From positions 609,231,614 to 609,295,613 of the forward strand of contig CM053026.1 of NCBI GenBank assembly GCA_028564925.1: DNA of 64,000 nt, written 5' to 3'. The position numbers and the translations under genes are program-made. Source of the DNA: Lithobates sylvaticus (taxonomy: Eukaryota; Chordata; Amphibia; Anura; Ranidae). Shown here in pieces: positions 1 to 11,345 of this stretch (positions within the stretch are counted from its first letter, which is position 1; each line of letters opens with the position of its first letter). Under the pieces are notes generated by a model, which was not told where the DNA came from, did no database searches, and saw only the letters and a list, made by a program, of their open reading frames with translations.

Positions 1-846
1 GGACACTTTTGACACTATTTTGGGACCATTGTCATTTATACAGCGATCAGTGCTATAAAAATGCACTGATTACTGTATAAATGTCACTGGCGGGGAAGGG
101 GTTAACACTAGGGGGCGATCAAGGGGTTAAATGCGTTACCGAGGGAGTGATTCTAACTGTAGGGGGAGGGGACTCACAAGGTGAGGAGACCGATCGGTGT
201 TCCTCTGTACTGGGAACACATGATCGGTCTCCTCTCTCCTGACAGGACATGGATCTGTGTGTTTACACACACAGATCGACGTCCCCGGCTCTGTTACCGG
301 CAATCGCGGGTGCCCGGCGGACATTGCGGGTGCCGGGCACACGCACCGGCTTCCTAGTGACGCAGCGGGCACTTTTGACACTATTTTGGGACCATTGTCA
401 TTTATACAGCGATCAGTGCTATAAAAATGCACTGATTACTGTATAAATGTCACTGGCGGGGAAGGGGTTAACACTAGGGGGCGATCAAGGGGTTAAATGT
501 GTTACCTAGGGAGTGATTCTAACTGTAGGGGGAGGGAACTCACAAGGGGAGGAGACCGATCGGTGTTCCTCTGTACTGGGAACACATCTCCTCTCTCCTG
601 ACAGGACATGGATCTGTGTGTTTACACACACAGATCGACGTCCCCGGCTCTGTTACCGGCAATTGCAGGTGCCCGGCGAACATCGCGGGTGCCGGGCACA
701 CGCACCGACTTCCTAGTGACGCAGCGGGCACGCGCGGGTGTCCCCTAGACAGCTGGGAAGCCCAGGACGTCATATGACGCCCGCCCAGGATGGGAGATCC
801 CTCCTGCGGACGTCATTTGACTATGGGCGGGGTATGAAGTGATTAA
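1..846 (-). repeat. TTAA-target (piggyBac-like) nonautonomous repeat, cut by window start
   Basis: This GC-rich repeat ends in TTAA at 843-846 and shares its body with 59472-60894, 32898-33890 and 44955-45474. It contains a tandem duplication of about 366 bp: the block at 4-369 recurs from 370 to about 735, the second copy lacking roughly 9 bases. Each unit carries the short hairpin GATCTGTGTG...CACACAGATC (about 250-276 and 607-633). It has no coding capacity; short open frames here are by-products. The TTAA ends suggest a piggyBac-type element, but I see no transposase. Confidence 0.7.
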
Positions 847-1227
847 TTGGAACCCCAACATGCCTCCAGAAGACATGTGCTTTGCCGCAAAATGCAACAC
901 AATGTGCAGTGTACTGTACAGTGCAAAAAATGCAGCCTGCACATTATTTTGTGAAGTGTAGGCACATTGCAACTCCTTTATTTAGAATGGGTTGCGTAAA
1001 GCAGCAAGCCTCAAAGCACCTTTGTGTATGAAATTGTATTGAGGTGCTAGCATTTTGTCTGGAATCGGTCTCGATGGACTGTATATATATAATTTACATA
1101 TTCAGTTTTCTTGTAAGGAAAACCTTAAAAGAAAAAAATAATGATTCTAGCTTCTCCTGTCTTTGTTATGTAGAAGAAATGTAATTAAAATAATTCTAAT
1201 ATTTAACCTTCAGACCCTACCCTACCC
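847..1227. other. No gene recognised
   Basis: AT-rich sequence with short direct repetitions of GTGCAGTGTACTGTACAGTGC type near 902-925. I see no open frame of interest and no recognisable repeat ends. Confidence 0.5.
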
Positions 1228-1300
1228 ACTTACATAGTTACATAGTTAATCAGGTTGAAAAAAGACACAAGTCCATCTAGTTCAACCATAAAAATAAATA
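1228..1300 (-). mobile_element. CR1-type LINE 3' end relic
   Basis: The segment with TACATAGTTACATAGTTAA followed by TTGAAAAAAGACACAAGTCC matches, in reverse complement, the 3' tail of the CR1 copy that ends at about 36541 in this window. Only about 70 bp remain, as expected of a severely 5'-truncated CR1 insertion. Confidence 0.6.
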
Positions 1301-1303
1301 CTC

Positions 1304-1733
1304 TAATGCCGCGTACACACGAGCGGATTTTCCATCAGAAAAATCTTGGATGTTTTTTCCGACGGAATTCTGCTCAAACTTGGCTTGCATACACACTGTC
1401 ACACAAAAGTTTGCTAAACTTTCGACCGTCAAGAACGCGGTGACATACAACACTATGACAAGACGGGAAAATTAAGTTCAATGCTTCCGAGCATGCGTCG
1501 AATTGTTTTCGAGCATGCGTAGGAATTTTGCGCATTGGATTTGCTACAGACGATCAGAATTTCCGATCAGAACTTTTTCCGACCGAAAAATTGAGAACCT
1601 GCTCTCAATTTTTTGCTGGCTGGAATTCGGCCAGCAAAAATCCGATGGAGCATACGCACGGTCGCATTTTCCAACCAAAAGCTCTCATCGGTCTTTTGCT
1701 GGCTGAATTTCCGATCGTGTGTACGCGGCATTA
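1304..1733. mobile_element. Harbinger-type MITE, 'TAATGCCGCGTACACACG' ends
   Basis: The termini are inverted copies of each other: TAATGCCGCGTACACACGAG on the left, and the reverse complement of CGTGTGTACGCGGCATTA on the right. The interior is rich in TCCGA/TCGGA motifs and has no coding capacity. A close relative lies at 61489-61921, and a second related subfamily with AGCCCCATACACACGG ends lies at 39007-39410 and 59815-60239. Three-base TWA target duplications and these ends fit PIF/Harbinger MITEs of frogs; superfamily assignment is by motif only. Confidence 0.75.
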
Positions 1734-2478
1734 TAGGATATTCTACTAAAAGCTCTTATGTGTTGCCAATGAGCCAATACCATTATAAAAGTGAAATATA
1801 TAAGCAATTGTGGCATCACTGTCTCCTCATGTAATCCTTTTGGAATCAAATACAATTTTATATCAATATTGTTATAGGGTGTAATATTTCTGTGATTCAA
1901 TTCTGGAATTAATATTGTTGAATTTTGATTCTGAAAACTTCAATTTTGTTTATCTTTATGATTCAGGCAGTGATAATTATTGTAAATAATAATAAATATG
2001 AATTATTAAATTATTATTATTGTGGAAACAGAAAGCACAGGTGTAGAATGCCACCTCTTCAAGTAAGTTCCAGGCAACCTCGGCAAGAGTGTAAAGTTTA
2101 TTTGATCTCCACAACAGATGACACAGTATATACAAAATAATACTAATAATTCTACTAATTCTAGAAAAAATGCAGTAAATTCCCCGTGTTTTTTTTTAGC
2201 AGCAATGAGAAACAACTTGCTTGTAAAATTAGGTTGATTTTATTTATCCAAAGAACACTAGTCAAAACATTTTTCAAGTGCAATAAGATTATTTAAAATC
2301 TGAGCTCTGGTGTACATATTGCGAAAAAATGGGTGGGCAGAAATACATACATCACTTTATACAATGATATCCACAAAATGATACAATAGTATTCAAGTAT
2401 TATTCAATAACACATATTTCATAGGACCATCTGAAATACCCCAATGCATTTTGACCTTTGGAAGTTACGGTGTTCTTT

Positions 2479-2505
2479 GGGGGGGGGGGGGGGGGGGGGG
2501 GGGGG
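2479..2505. repeat. Poly-G tract, 27 G
   Basis: An uninterrupted run of G inside the left arm of the foldback element. The matching place in the right arm (about 3031-3041) has only 11 C, so the tract has changed length since the arms were alike. Sequencing error is also possible in such a run. Confidence 0.9.
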
Positions 2506-3093
2506 CAAAAGTTTTTGTTCACATCTCTGCAAATATATCAAAAGGACAAATTTGAACATTGAAAAGATTTAGAGGGGGGAAAGAGGCAAGTTTCTTGGAG
2601 GAAAACTTTGCCTATTTCCCCCTTTAACTTCTGTTGTGTCACAGACATTTTTAGACATATAAGATATATTAATAATTTGATAATTACTGTTTCTAGGTGC
2701 CATCGCCCTAAAAGCTGTGCCCTAAATTGGGGGAAATCCCAATACATTGTCACCTCCTGTAAGCCTGTGACCCCCCCCGGGGGGTTGGTTCCCCTTTCCC
2801 ACTTTGGTGGGAGGGTTGGGTGTGGACAGTTCAGCTGCGAGGTCTGGGATTACCCTCAAGGGAAGAAGTTTTGGCTTTTAAAGAAAGTCTCTGGTTTGAG
2901 CGAAACTATCTGGTGGAAAGGGTAAATATTACATGCTGAAGTTGGAATTGAAAAATAAATGCAAAATGATTTTTTGAAATGTTCAAAATTGTCCTTTTGA
3001 TATATTTGCAGAAATGTGAAAAAAAAACCTCCCCCCCCCCCAAGAAGTAGACCGTAACTTCCAAAAGTCTAAATGCATTGGGGTATGGGGGTA

Positions 3094-3457
3094 CAGTAAA
3101 CCCCCCTCCATCGCTGGGGTTATGTTCCGGACCCACCCGCGAAAAGTGAAAAACCGCGAAATAGAAAGACCCTATTTAAATACACCCTAGGCATGTTTTG
3201 TTAATTTTTTAATAGCATTTAAAGGTCTTCAAACACACTTTTATGCAATAGAAAAACATTAAAGATAGAGAGAGAGATCAAGAGGATTTTTAAAACACAA
3301 AAATATTGTCTTAACAGTACAGTATCGTAAAAAATAGAGTACATAACTGCGAAAATGGCGAAATATTACCACAATATCAGAATAACAGGTCCTAATTAAA
3401 ATACCGCGATATACCGGGACCGCAATAACTGAACCGCAATATAGCGGGGGTTTACTG
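3094..3457. mobile_element. Tigger/pogo-like mariner MITE
   Basis: A 364-bp element starting CAGTAAACCCCCC and ending in GGGGGTTTACTG, flanked by TA at 3092-3093 and 3458-3459. The interior has repeated CCGCGA/TCGCGG-like motifs, as in Tigger-type ends. It sits in one arm of the foldback element; the opposite arm has no element at this place (GGGTATTTC site), so it inserted later. It is noncoding. Confidence 0.75.
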
Positions 3458-3900
3458 TATTTCTTATCAGATGGTCCTATGAAATATGTGTTATGGAATA
3501 ATACTTGAATACTATTGTATAATTTTGTGGATATCAATGTATAAAGTGATGTATGTATTTCTGCCCACCCATTTTTTCGCACTATGTACACCAGAGCTCA
3601 GATTTTAAATAATCATGTTGCACTTGGAAAATGTTTTGACTAGTGTTCATTGGATAAATAAAATCAACCTAATTTTACATTGTTTCTCATTGCTGCTAAA
3701 AAAAAACACGGGAATTTACTCTGTTTTTACTGTTTACGGGGTGTGCAGCCAGCTCAAACTTCCCCTCATGTGCCCTTCCCTTCAATACATAATTCTACTA
3801 ATTTGAAGTCCCATAAATCCTCTTCAGAATACTAATTTCTTCTGTTTATATTTTAGCAAGAATAAGAACATGCTACACATCCAGCATACTTCAATATACA

Positions 3901-3901
<1 letters not shown>

Positions 3902-3950
<49 letters not shown>
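3902..3950. repeat. (AT)n microsatellite
   Basis: About 24 uninterrupted AT dinucleotides. Confidence 0.95.
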
Positions 3951-3954
<4 letters not shown>

Positions 3955-4409
3955 CTATGTGTCTTTCATGCAAGGGCATGCATCCATATACCCTAGGTCA
4001 CTTTTTCTATCAGCCTCTGTTTTAGCAGTTAAATCTTTCACTCCATATAGAGATTTATTTTACCTTAGTTACAAAGATGTAGAAGAATCTATTTGGTTGA
4101 TCAAATATGTTTGATCTTGTTGTTAAACAAGAGGAAAAGATCCTACTTGCAGTTATTGAAAATAACAATTAAGGCCAGCTGTAGTGTTTACAACCCTCAT
4201 ATTTTATGACAACAAACAATTACGCATTTGACCAATTAACATGGGGCTTTAGGCTTTTGATGCTACGGTGTGTATTTGCCTTTTGAATAGAATTAGCAAA
4301 GAAAGAGTCTGACAATTATTTTATCAATCTCAAAGATTTTCCTTTTAAACAGTAAATGTAGGCCCAGCTGTTAAGAAATTGCTATCATTAAAATATTTAT
4401 ATGAATATA
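3951..4409. other. No gene recognised
   Basis: AT-rich single-copy-looking DNA between the microsatellite and the Tc1 element. I see no coding or repeat signal. Confidence 0.5.
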
Positions 4410-5603
4410 CAATGCCTTGCAAAAGTATTCACTCCCCTTGGCTTTTTACCTATTTTGTTACATTACAGCCTTTAGTTCAATGTTTTTTTTAATCTGAATT
4501 ATATGTGATGGATCAGAACACAATAGTCTAAGTTGTTGAAGTAAAATTAGAAAAATATATACATAAAACTATTTTTCAGAAATAAAAAAATGATAATTAC
4601 CATGTGCGTATGTATTCGCCCCCTTTGTTATGAAGCCCATAAAAAGTTCTGGTGCAACCAATTACCTTCAAAAGTCACATAATTAGTGAAATGATGTCCA
4701 CCTGTGTGCAATCTAAGTTTCACATGATCTGTCATTACATATACACACCTTTTTGAAATGCCCTAGAGGCTGCAACATCTAAGCAAGAGGCACCACTAAC
4801 CAAACACTGGTCTGATGAGACTAAAATTTAACTTTCTGGCCATCAAAGAAAACGCTGTCTGGCGCAAACCCAACACATCACATCACCCAAAGAACACCAC
4901 CCCCACAGTGAAACATGGTGGTGGCAGCATAATGCTGTGGGGATGTTTTTCAGCAGTCAGGACTGGGAAACTGGTCAGAGTTGAGGGAAAGATGGATGGT
5001 GCTAAATACAGGGATATTCTCGAAAAATACCTGTACCACTCTGTGTGTGATTTGAGGCTAGGACGGAGGTTCACCTTCCAGCAAGACAATGACCCCAAAC
5101 ACACTGCTAAAGCAACACTTGAGTGGTTTAAGGGGAAACATGTAAATGTGTCGGAATGGCCTAGTCAAAGCCCAGACCTCAATCCAATAGAAAATCTGTG
5201 GCCAGACTTAAAGATTGCTGTTCACAAGCGCAAACCATCCAACTTGAAGGAGCTGGAGCAATTTTGCATGGAGGAATTGGCAAAAATCAGCAGTGGTAAG
5301 ATTTGGCAAGCTCATAGTGACTTATCCAAATCAACTTGGAGCTGTGATAGCCGCAAAAGGTGACTCTACAAAGTATTGACTTTAGGGGGTGAATAGTTAT
5401 GCACATTGACTTTTTCTGTTATTTTGACCTATTTGTTGGTTGCTTCACAATAAAAAAAAAAAAAAAAAAACATCTTCAAAGTTGTGGGCATGTTCTGTAA
5501 ATTAAATGAAGCAAATCCTCAAACAATCCATTTTAATTCCAGGTTGTGAGGCAACAAAACACGAAAAAAATGCCAAGGGGGTGAATACTTTTGCAAGGCA
5601 CTG
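4410..5603 (+). mobile_element. Tc1-like transposon, internally deleted
   Basis: Both ends carry the inverted repeat CARTGCCTTGCAAAAGTATTC, flanked by TA target duplications at 4408-4409 and 5604-5605. At 1194 bp it is shorter than the usual 1.6 kb of full Tc1 elements. The 5' noncoding part runs directly into the middle of the transposase at about 4805, so the DNA-binding half of the gene is missing. A poly-A stretch lies at 5452-5470. Related ends occur at 53279 and 59055. Confidence 0.92.
4815..5363 (+). pseudogene. Tc1 transposase, C-terminal catalytic half
   Basis: The open frame gives 182 residues of the DDE catalytic domain of a Tc1/mariner transposase, which cuts and rejoins DNA at the element ends in the nucleus. 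The landmarks are [13 protein letters not shown], the second catalytic Asp in [12 protein letters not shown], and the Glu in [11 protein letters not shown]. The first catalytic Asp is readable just upstream as WSDETK (4808-4825) in a different frame, followed by a stop, so a frameshift separates it from this reading. The ATG at 4815 is incidental; the paired helix-turn-helix domains that bind the ends have been deleted. The protein cannot act alone. The long uninterrupted frame suggests moderate age. Confidence 0.9.
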
Positions 5604-5605
5604 TA

Positions 5606-5722
5606 TGTCCTACATATATTAATACTATTTCTGGACTCAAAACATGACTGATTCCTTGAAGAGCAAGTAACCAAATTTAATTAAAATTGGAAAGTAGGGG
5701 CCAATGATGGGGGGCTAAAGAC
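5606..5722. other. Spacer between Tc1 and L1
   Basis: Short AT-rich segment with no recognised feature. The 5' end of the following L1 cannot be placed exactly. Confidence 0.4.
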
Positions 5723-5889
5723 ATGCATTGCTTAGCTCTGTGTTCTGACGTTAGCAGGCTGTTTTCCCGGCTGCACACACCCGCGATACACACGTCGGCT
5801 TCAAGCTCTCACCCTGCTGACTCCGCTGAGCCACAGCAGGGCACTATCCAGCATTACCTGCTCCGAACAGCCCCGCAAGACTCCCGTAC

Positions 5890-6756
5890 GGCCAAAGACA
5901 AGATGGCAACCAGTCGGACCATAGGCAAAATCAGGCCTCCCCCCCACTGCAGATGAGCTCCCGGCTCCTCAGATAGACCCTCCATAACCGGGTCAGCACA
6001 GTCTCCTGCCACACACACACAGGAGCTGTTCCAGCGGCGCTGCTTTCCTCAGCTTCAGGGGGATCCTCTGGATCTGCAACCATGTCCCTCCTTTCTGCCT
6101 TCCGGGCAGATGTTGAGTCCTGGGCATCCAAAATGGAATCATCTCTCCATGTTGAACTAAATGCTCTAAAACAACAGGTCTCAGTATGGGAGACTGCTGT
6201 GCCAGCTCTGGCTATCACCCAGGGAGACCATGCAGTTTGTATACTGGCACTTAAATCTGTTTCCACAGCACATCTTAAATGTTTAGGGGAGCATCAGCTC
6301 TGTATAAAGGATGGTGAAACCAGGAGCTGCAGAAACAACATAAGGTTGCAGGGTATCCCAGAAGCAACCTCAGGTACTAATTTAAGACCCACTGTCATAT
6401 CTATCCTCAATCAGGTCCTGGGCAGAGAGGCTACATCCTCTATGTGGGGGGGGGGGGTGCTGAAGTGACCGCCCTTGTGATGTCCTCTGCCAGGTTCATT
6501 ACTACACCCTGAAGGAAGAGATCATGTGCAAGGCCTGGCGCTTGGGCCCAGTGGACTTTGATGGATCCTCAGTCCACCTGGATCTGGATTGCTCCCATAA
6601 CATATTATACATGAGGTGAGTCGTCTGCCCCCTGCTTAATTTGATTAGTCAAGCCGGTGCTACCTATACCTGGGGCCACCTCTTCAGTGTCAAAGTAACT
6701 CGAAGGTAACAACAAATTTGTTTTCTGGGAACCTGAGCAATTTCCTGCCTTCTTCC
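5890..6756 (+). pseudogene. L1 ORF1 protein remnant
   Basis: The readable pieces resemble the nucleic-acid chaperone ORF1p of L1 elements (Transposase_22 family). They include an N-terminal stretch KDKMATSRTIGKIRPPP, a coiled-coil-like segment from about 6082, and the RNA-binding motif region ETRSCRNNIRLQGIPEA near 6330. A later segment, HYYTLKEEIM, lies at about 6500 in another frame. The end, with WGHLFSVKV and then FPAFF, runs into the hAT-like insertion at 6757, and LFIEQDSISFPNWLDP follows after 11778. At least two frameshifts break it. A family member would trimerise and coat L1 RNA; this copy cannot. Confidence 0.7.
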
Positions 6757-7785
6757 TAGGGTTGACATCTGTACAGGATTGACCCGGACAATCCGAGTTC
6801 TGAATCCTCTGCCCGGTTTTCAGACTGTCTAAAACCTGGACAGACCATTCAGGCAGGGGGGAGCTCCATTAGCATATGTGTCACTGTGGAGACAGCAGCA
6901 GTGTCATTGCTTTTCCATAAATACAATGTGCTGGTGTGTGTGTTGGAATCTGAAGCTCCTTTCGGTCTCCCCCCTCCTGGCTCCTGCAGGTTCTCTGTTA
7001 TCTGTGACTTAACCCACTCCCCCCCTCTGATCACTAGTGTGGTGTGCTGAGAGAACCCGGAAGGCAGAGCTGAGGAGGACATCACTGTACATACTGTCAG
7101 GCTGGTGCTGCTCACACTAAATGCAGGGAGGAGGTGAGCTGAGATTTTTTTTCTGAGGAGTCTCCTGGGGTGGACAGCTGACAACCTTTCAGGAGGATTT
7201 GTTTTGCAGGAGTTGTTGTGAAGGGTTAAGGTGACAGGAGAATCGGAAGCGTTTGTGTCTAAATGATATCTTCCAAGCCTCACACTTCTGTCTATACCAA
7301 CACCCTCGATCCTCAGTCCAGATAATGGGAAGTCATTTATGACCATTCATATGTCCTGTGTTTGTGTGGAGAGTGTACACTTCTGATTGTACAGACGCAG
7401 AGCTTGGATAACACAGGGTTATGTGAATGGTCATCAATTACCTTCACATCATCTGGGCATACAGAGTGCTTGGAGCTGGCAGTTTTCATTGAGTAGTACT
7501 GTTGTAAATATTAGTGGATGAGTAGAGTAGCTTTTGTTTTATTATATACATCACTATTTCTCAGCCCCCAACTCCCCCCCAGGTGCATCACCCTTCATAC
7601 CCCCCACCACTTCATACATCCAGCTGACAGACATTGCTCAGAGATGCTTTCTACCCCCCAGCTGAGGGACATCATTCCATGGTCACTTATCTTTCCTTCT
7701 CTTCCCAACATCACTCGCTGGTCACCCCATAGACACTGCAAGAAATCCTTCCCCGTTCTGCCACTGTTATACCTGCCACACTCCT

Positions 7786-8862
7786 CTCCTGTACATTCTG
7801 CACCCATCATCCCCTCCGCACTCCTCTCCTATACATACTACCCCCATCATCCCCTCCACACTCCTCTCCTATACATACTAACCCCATCATCCCCTCCACA
7901 CTCCTCTCCTATACATACTACCCCCAGCAAACCCCCCACACTCCTCTCCTATACATACTACCCCCCATCATTCCCTCCGCACTCCTCTCCTATGCATACT
8001 ACACCCATCATCCCCTCCACACTCCTCTCATATACATACTACCCCCATCAGCCCCTCCACGCTCCTCTCCTATAATACTACCCCCATCATCCCCTCCGCA
8101 CTCTTCTACTGTACATCCTGCACCCATCACGCCCTCCGCACTCCTCTCGTATACATACTACCCTCATAATCCCCTTCACACTCTTCTCATATACATACTA
8201 CCCCCATCATCCCCTCCACACTCCTCTCCTTTACATATTACCCCCATCATCCCCTCCACACTTCTCTCCTATACATTATACCCCCATTATCCCCTCCACA
8301 CTCCTATCCTATACATACTATCCCCATCATCCCCTCCACACTCCTCTCCTATACATACTACCCCCATCATCCCCTCCACACTCCTCTCCCATACACACTA
8401 CCTCCATCATCCCCACCACACTCCTCTCCTATACATACTACCCCCATAATCCTCTCCACACTCCTCTCCTATACATACTACCCCCATCATACCCTCCACA
8501 CTACTCTACTATACATACTACCCACCTTTATCACCTCTGCACTCCTCTCCTATACATACTACCCACATCATCCCCTCCACACTCCTCTCCTATACATACT
8601 ACCCCTAATATCACCTCCACACTCCTCTCCTATACATACTACCCCCATCATCCCCTCCACACTCCTCTCCTTTACATATTACCCCCATCATCCCCTCCAC
8701 ACTCCTCTCCTATACATTCTACCCCCATCATCCCCTCCACATTCCTATCCTATACATACTATCCCCATCATCCCCTTCACACTCCTCTCCTATACATACT
8801 ATCCCCATCATCCCCTCCACACTCCTCTCCTATACATACTACCCCCATCATCCCCACCACAC
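7786..8862. repeat. 40-bp minisatellite, left block
   Basis: About 27 imperfect copies of a pyrimidine-rich 40-bp unit with core CACTCCTCTCCTATACATAC followed by TACCCCCATCATCCCCTCCA. Some units are 39 bp. One strand reads as long open frames of Pro/Ser/His/Tyr repeats; I treat these as chance because stops are rare in the unit. The array resumes at 10981 beyond the L2 insertion. Confidence 0.95.
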
Positions 8863-10980
8863 AAAGCGTTACTACAAACAGCAGACGCAGTCGCTCCGAA
8901 ACGCAGAACACTCATCCGCAAGAGAAATTCTGGATGGTTTAATGGAACTCTTCCTCTACTGAAGCAGGAATGCAGAAGAGCTGAAAGAACCTGGAGAAGA
9001 AACTCTTCGAAGGAAAACCACACAAACTACAATACTCTCACAATGAAATATCACAAAGCTATCTTCAAAGCTAAAAAAGAACACTTCTCAAACACCATCA
9101 CAAAAGCCCTAAACCGCCCTCGTGAACTATTCAAACTAGTCGCCCAGACTATGAACCCTACCTGCTTAGAGCTCCCCACAAACGAAACTCAAGAATTTTG
9201 CAACGAGTTATCGGATTTTTTTATCGACAAAATCGGCAGCATTCGGGAAAAAATCCAACAGAAAAATACAATCGACCACATCCAAAAAGAGGAAACCGAT
9301 TCAAACAACATTCAACATTCAAAACCACCAAACTTTTCGCTGACCCGATCGCCATAGACACCACTAAAAATATCATCAGAAGCCTCCGGGACAGCACATC
9401 ACCCAATGATATCATCCCCACAAAACTTCTGAAAGAATGCTCTGACATCTTGGCACCTACTATAACGCTACTCATTAATCAGTCATTCAAAGAAGGAATT
9501 GTTCCTAACTCCCTCAAACAAGGCATAGTAAAACCCCTCCTAAAGAAACCCAACTTGGACCCAAGAAACCCTAACCACCGAAGACCGATAACTAGCCTGA
9601 GCACCATCTCCAAGATTATGGAGAAAGTAGTGGTACAACAGCTACAACCCCATCTGGACACACACAATCTCCTGGACCCTCTGCAATCAGGCTTCCGCCC
9701 GGGCCATGGCACAGAAACAGCACTCCTTAAAATATGGGACGATGCCTTGGAAGCAGCAGATGATGGAGAATCATGTCTCTTGGTACTCCTGGACCTTAGT
9801 GCAGCATTTGACACACTGGATCACAGCACTTTACTCACCCGCCTCAAAGAAGTAGCAGGAGTCACAGACTCAGACTTACTATGGTTCACTTCCTTCTTAA
9901 GAAATCGGTCACAGACAGTGAAACTTGGAGCCTTCACCAGTGAATCTCGCGCAGTCTCCTGTGGAGTCCCTCAAGGATCACCTTTATAACCCGTGCTCTT
10001 TAACATTTACATCCGTCCACTTCTTAAAATCATCAGAAAATCTGACCTATGCTTCCACTCATACGCAGATGATACTCAACTCTACCTTCGGATCCCCGGA
10101 CAAAAAGACCAATATCAGGAATTGGAAAAATGCCTTGCATCAATAGACGACTGGATGTCCACTAACTCCCTCAAACTTAACTGAACCAAAACAGAACTCC
10201 TTCTCCTAAATGCAAACTGGAAAACTAATTCTACAACACCATGGACTCTGCCCACCATCCTTGGACAGACCATCCCTCTAAGCTTAAAAGCCAAAAGTCT
10301 CGGAGTCACTTTCGATTCAGAAATGTCAATGGATGCACAAATAGGATCAGTAGTCAGCGGATCCTACCATCTTCTACGCCTGCTACGTAGACTCATCCCT
10401 TTCATTCCAGAAAAGGACAAAGCCATAGTGGTAGGAACAATCATCAACTCTCGACTCGACTATGCAAACTCCCTCTACATAGGACTACCTAAATTCCAGA
10501 TTGCACGACTACAAGTCGTTCAAAACACGGCAGCAAGACTAGTCACAGGAAAAAAACCATGGGAATCGATCTCCCCCTCCCTGAGGACCCTCCATTGGCT
10601 AACTGTAAAGGATCGTATAACATTCAAGACCCTCTGCCTGACCCACAAATGCACACAAGGAGATGCTCCTCTATACTTATGTGAAAAAATACGACACTAC
10701 ACTCCGAATCGCAACCTCCGATCTAACGACCAAAATCTCCTCCTCGTCCCCAAGTCCCGGTACAAATCAAGGGGAGAAAGAAGATTTGCAGTCCAAGGAC
10801 CACGGCTATGGAACGCTCTACCTACGAACATCCGCTTAGAAAAAGACCATCGGGCCTTCAGGAAAAAACTTAAGACCCACCTCTTCTAAGAAGGAATCAA
10901 CCCAGTTCGGATCAAGCGCCTCGAGGCGATTCAGTTCGCAGTTGAAGCGCTATACAAATCTTTCATTCATTCATTCATTC
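8863..10980 (+). mobile_element. L2-like LINE, 5'-truncated, inserted in the minisatellite
   Basis: The body starts inside the spacer between endonuclease and reverse transcriptase, runs through the reverse transcriptase and the C-terminal region, and ends with GCGCTATACAAATC followed by four TTCA units (10961-10980). The 3' end pattern fits L2/CR1-group LINEs. The minisatellite lies on both sides, and ACAC at 8859-8862 and 10981-10984 may be a short target duplication. The missing 5' end is normal for incomplete reverse transcription. Confidence 0.88.
8940..10889 (+). pseudogene. L2-like LINE reverse transcriptase remnant
   Basis: The pieces in order are ECRRAERTWRR (about 8970), an RT finger region around SPNDIIPTKLLKECSD (9400), RPITSLSTISKIMEKV (9580), QSGFRPGHGTETAL (9690), LLDLSAAFDTLDH (9790), VSCGVPQGSPL (9960) and the catalytic SYADDTQLYL (YADD at 10062-10073). 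The C-terminal block follows: SRLDYANSLYIGLP (10450), QNTAARLVTG, LHWLTVKDRI and a terminal KLKTHLF at 10889. The frame is broken by a shift near 9350 and in-frame stops near 9987 and 10183, so the gene is dead but otherwise well preserved. The family makes cDNA at a nicked target. No endonuclease domain is present. Confidence 0.9.
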
Positions 10981-11345
10981 ACACTCCTCTCCTATACATA
11001 CTACCCCCATCATCCCCTCCACACTCCTCTCCTAAACATACTACCCCATCATCCCCTCCACACTACTCTCCTGTACATACTACCCCATCATCCCCTCCAC
11101 ACTCCTCTCCTATACATACTACCCCCATCATCCCCTCCACACTCCTCTCCTGTACATACTACCCCTATCATCCCATCTACACTCCTCTCCTTTACATACC
11201 ACCCCCATCATCCCCTCCACACTTCTCTCCTATACATACTACCCCCATCATCCCCTCCATACTCCTCTCCTGTACATACTGCCCCATCATACCCACCACA
11301 CTCCTCTCTTGTAATTACTGCCCCCATCATACCCACCACACTCCT
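10981..11345. repeat. 40-bp minisatellite, right block
   Basis: About nine further copies of the same 40-bp pyrimidine-rich unit as at 7786-8862. They were separated from the left block by the L2 insertion. Confidence 0.95.

Larger units (their letters stand above)
2161..3788. repeat. Long inverted-repeat (foldback) element flanked by 15-bp direct repeats
   Basis: The left arm (about 2165-2566) is the reverse complement of the right arm (about 2969-3730), except that the right arm holds a separate MITE at 3094-3457. The unique centre (about 2570-2965) has no recognised gene. The same 15 bases, ATAATTCTACTAATT, stand at 2146-2160 and 3789-3803, as expected of a target-site duplication. A 15-bp duplication is longer than those of common DNA transposons (2-9 bp). 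Insertion by LINE machinery, or an unclassified element, is therefore possible. No transposase is visible. Confidence 0.7.

Noticed and set aside
6849-7346. 165-residue minus-strand open frame
   Set aside because: No recognisable domain. It lies within the noncoding part of the hAT-like element, and composition alone can explain it.
7518-8075. 185-residue open frame rich in His/Pro/Ser/Tyr
   Set aside because: It is the translation of the 40-bp minisatellite; frames stay open because the unit lacks stops. The same applies to 10942-11358.
7786-11345. CRISPR-like array
   Set aside because: Units are contiguous 40-bp tandem copies without unique spacers, and the context is a vertebrate transposon.
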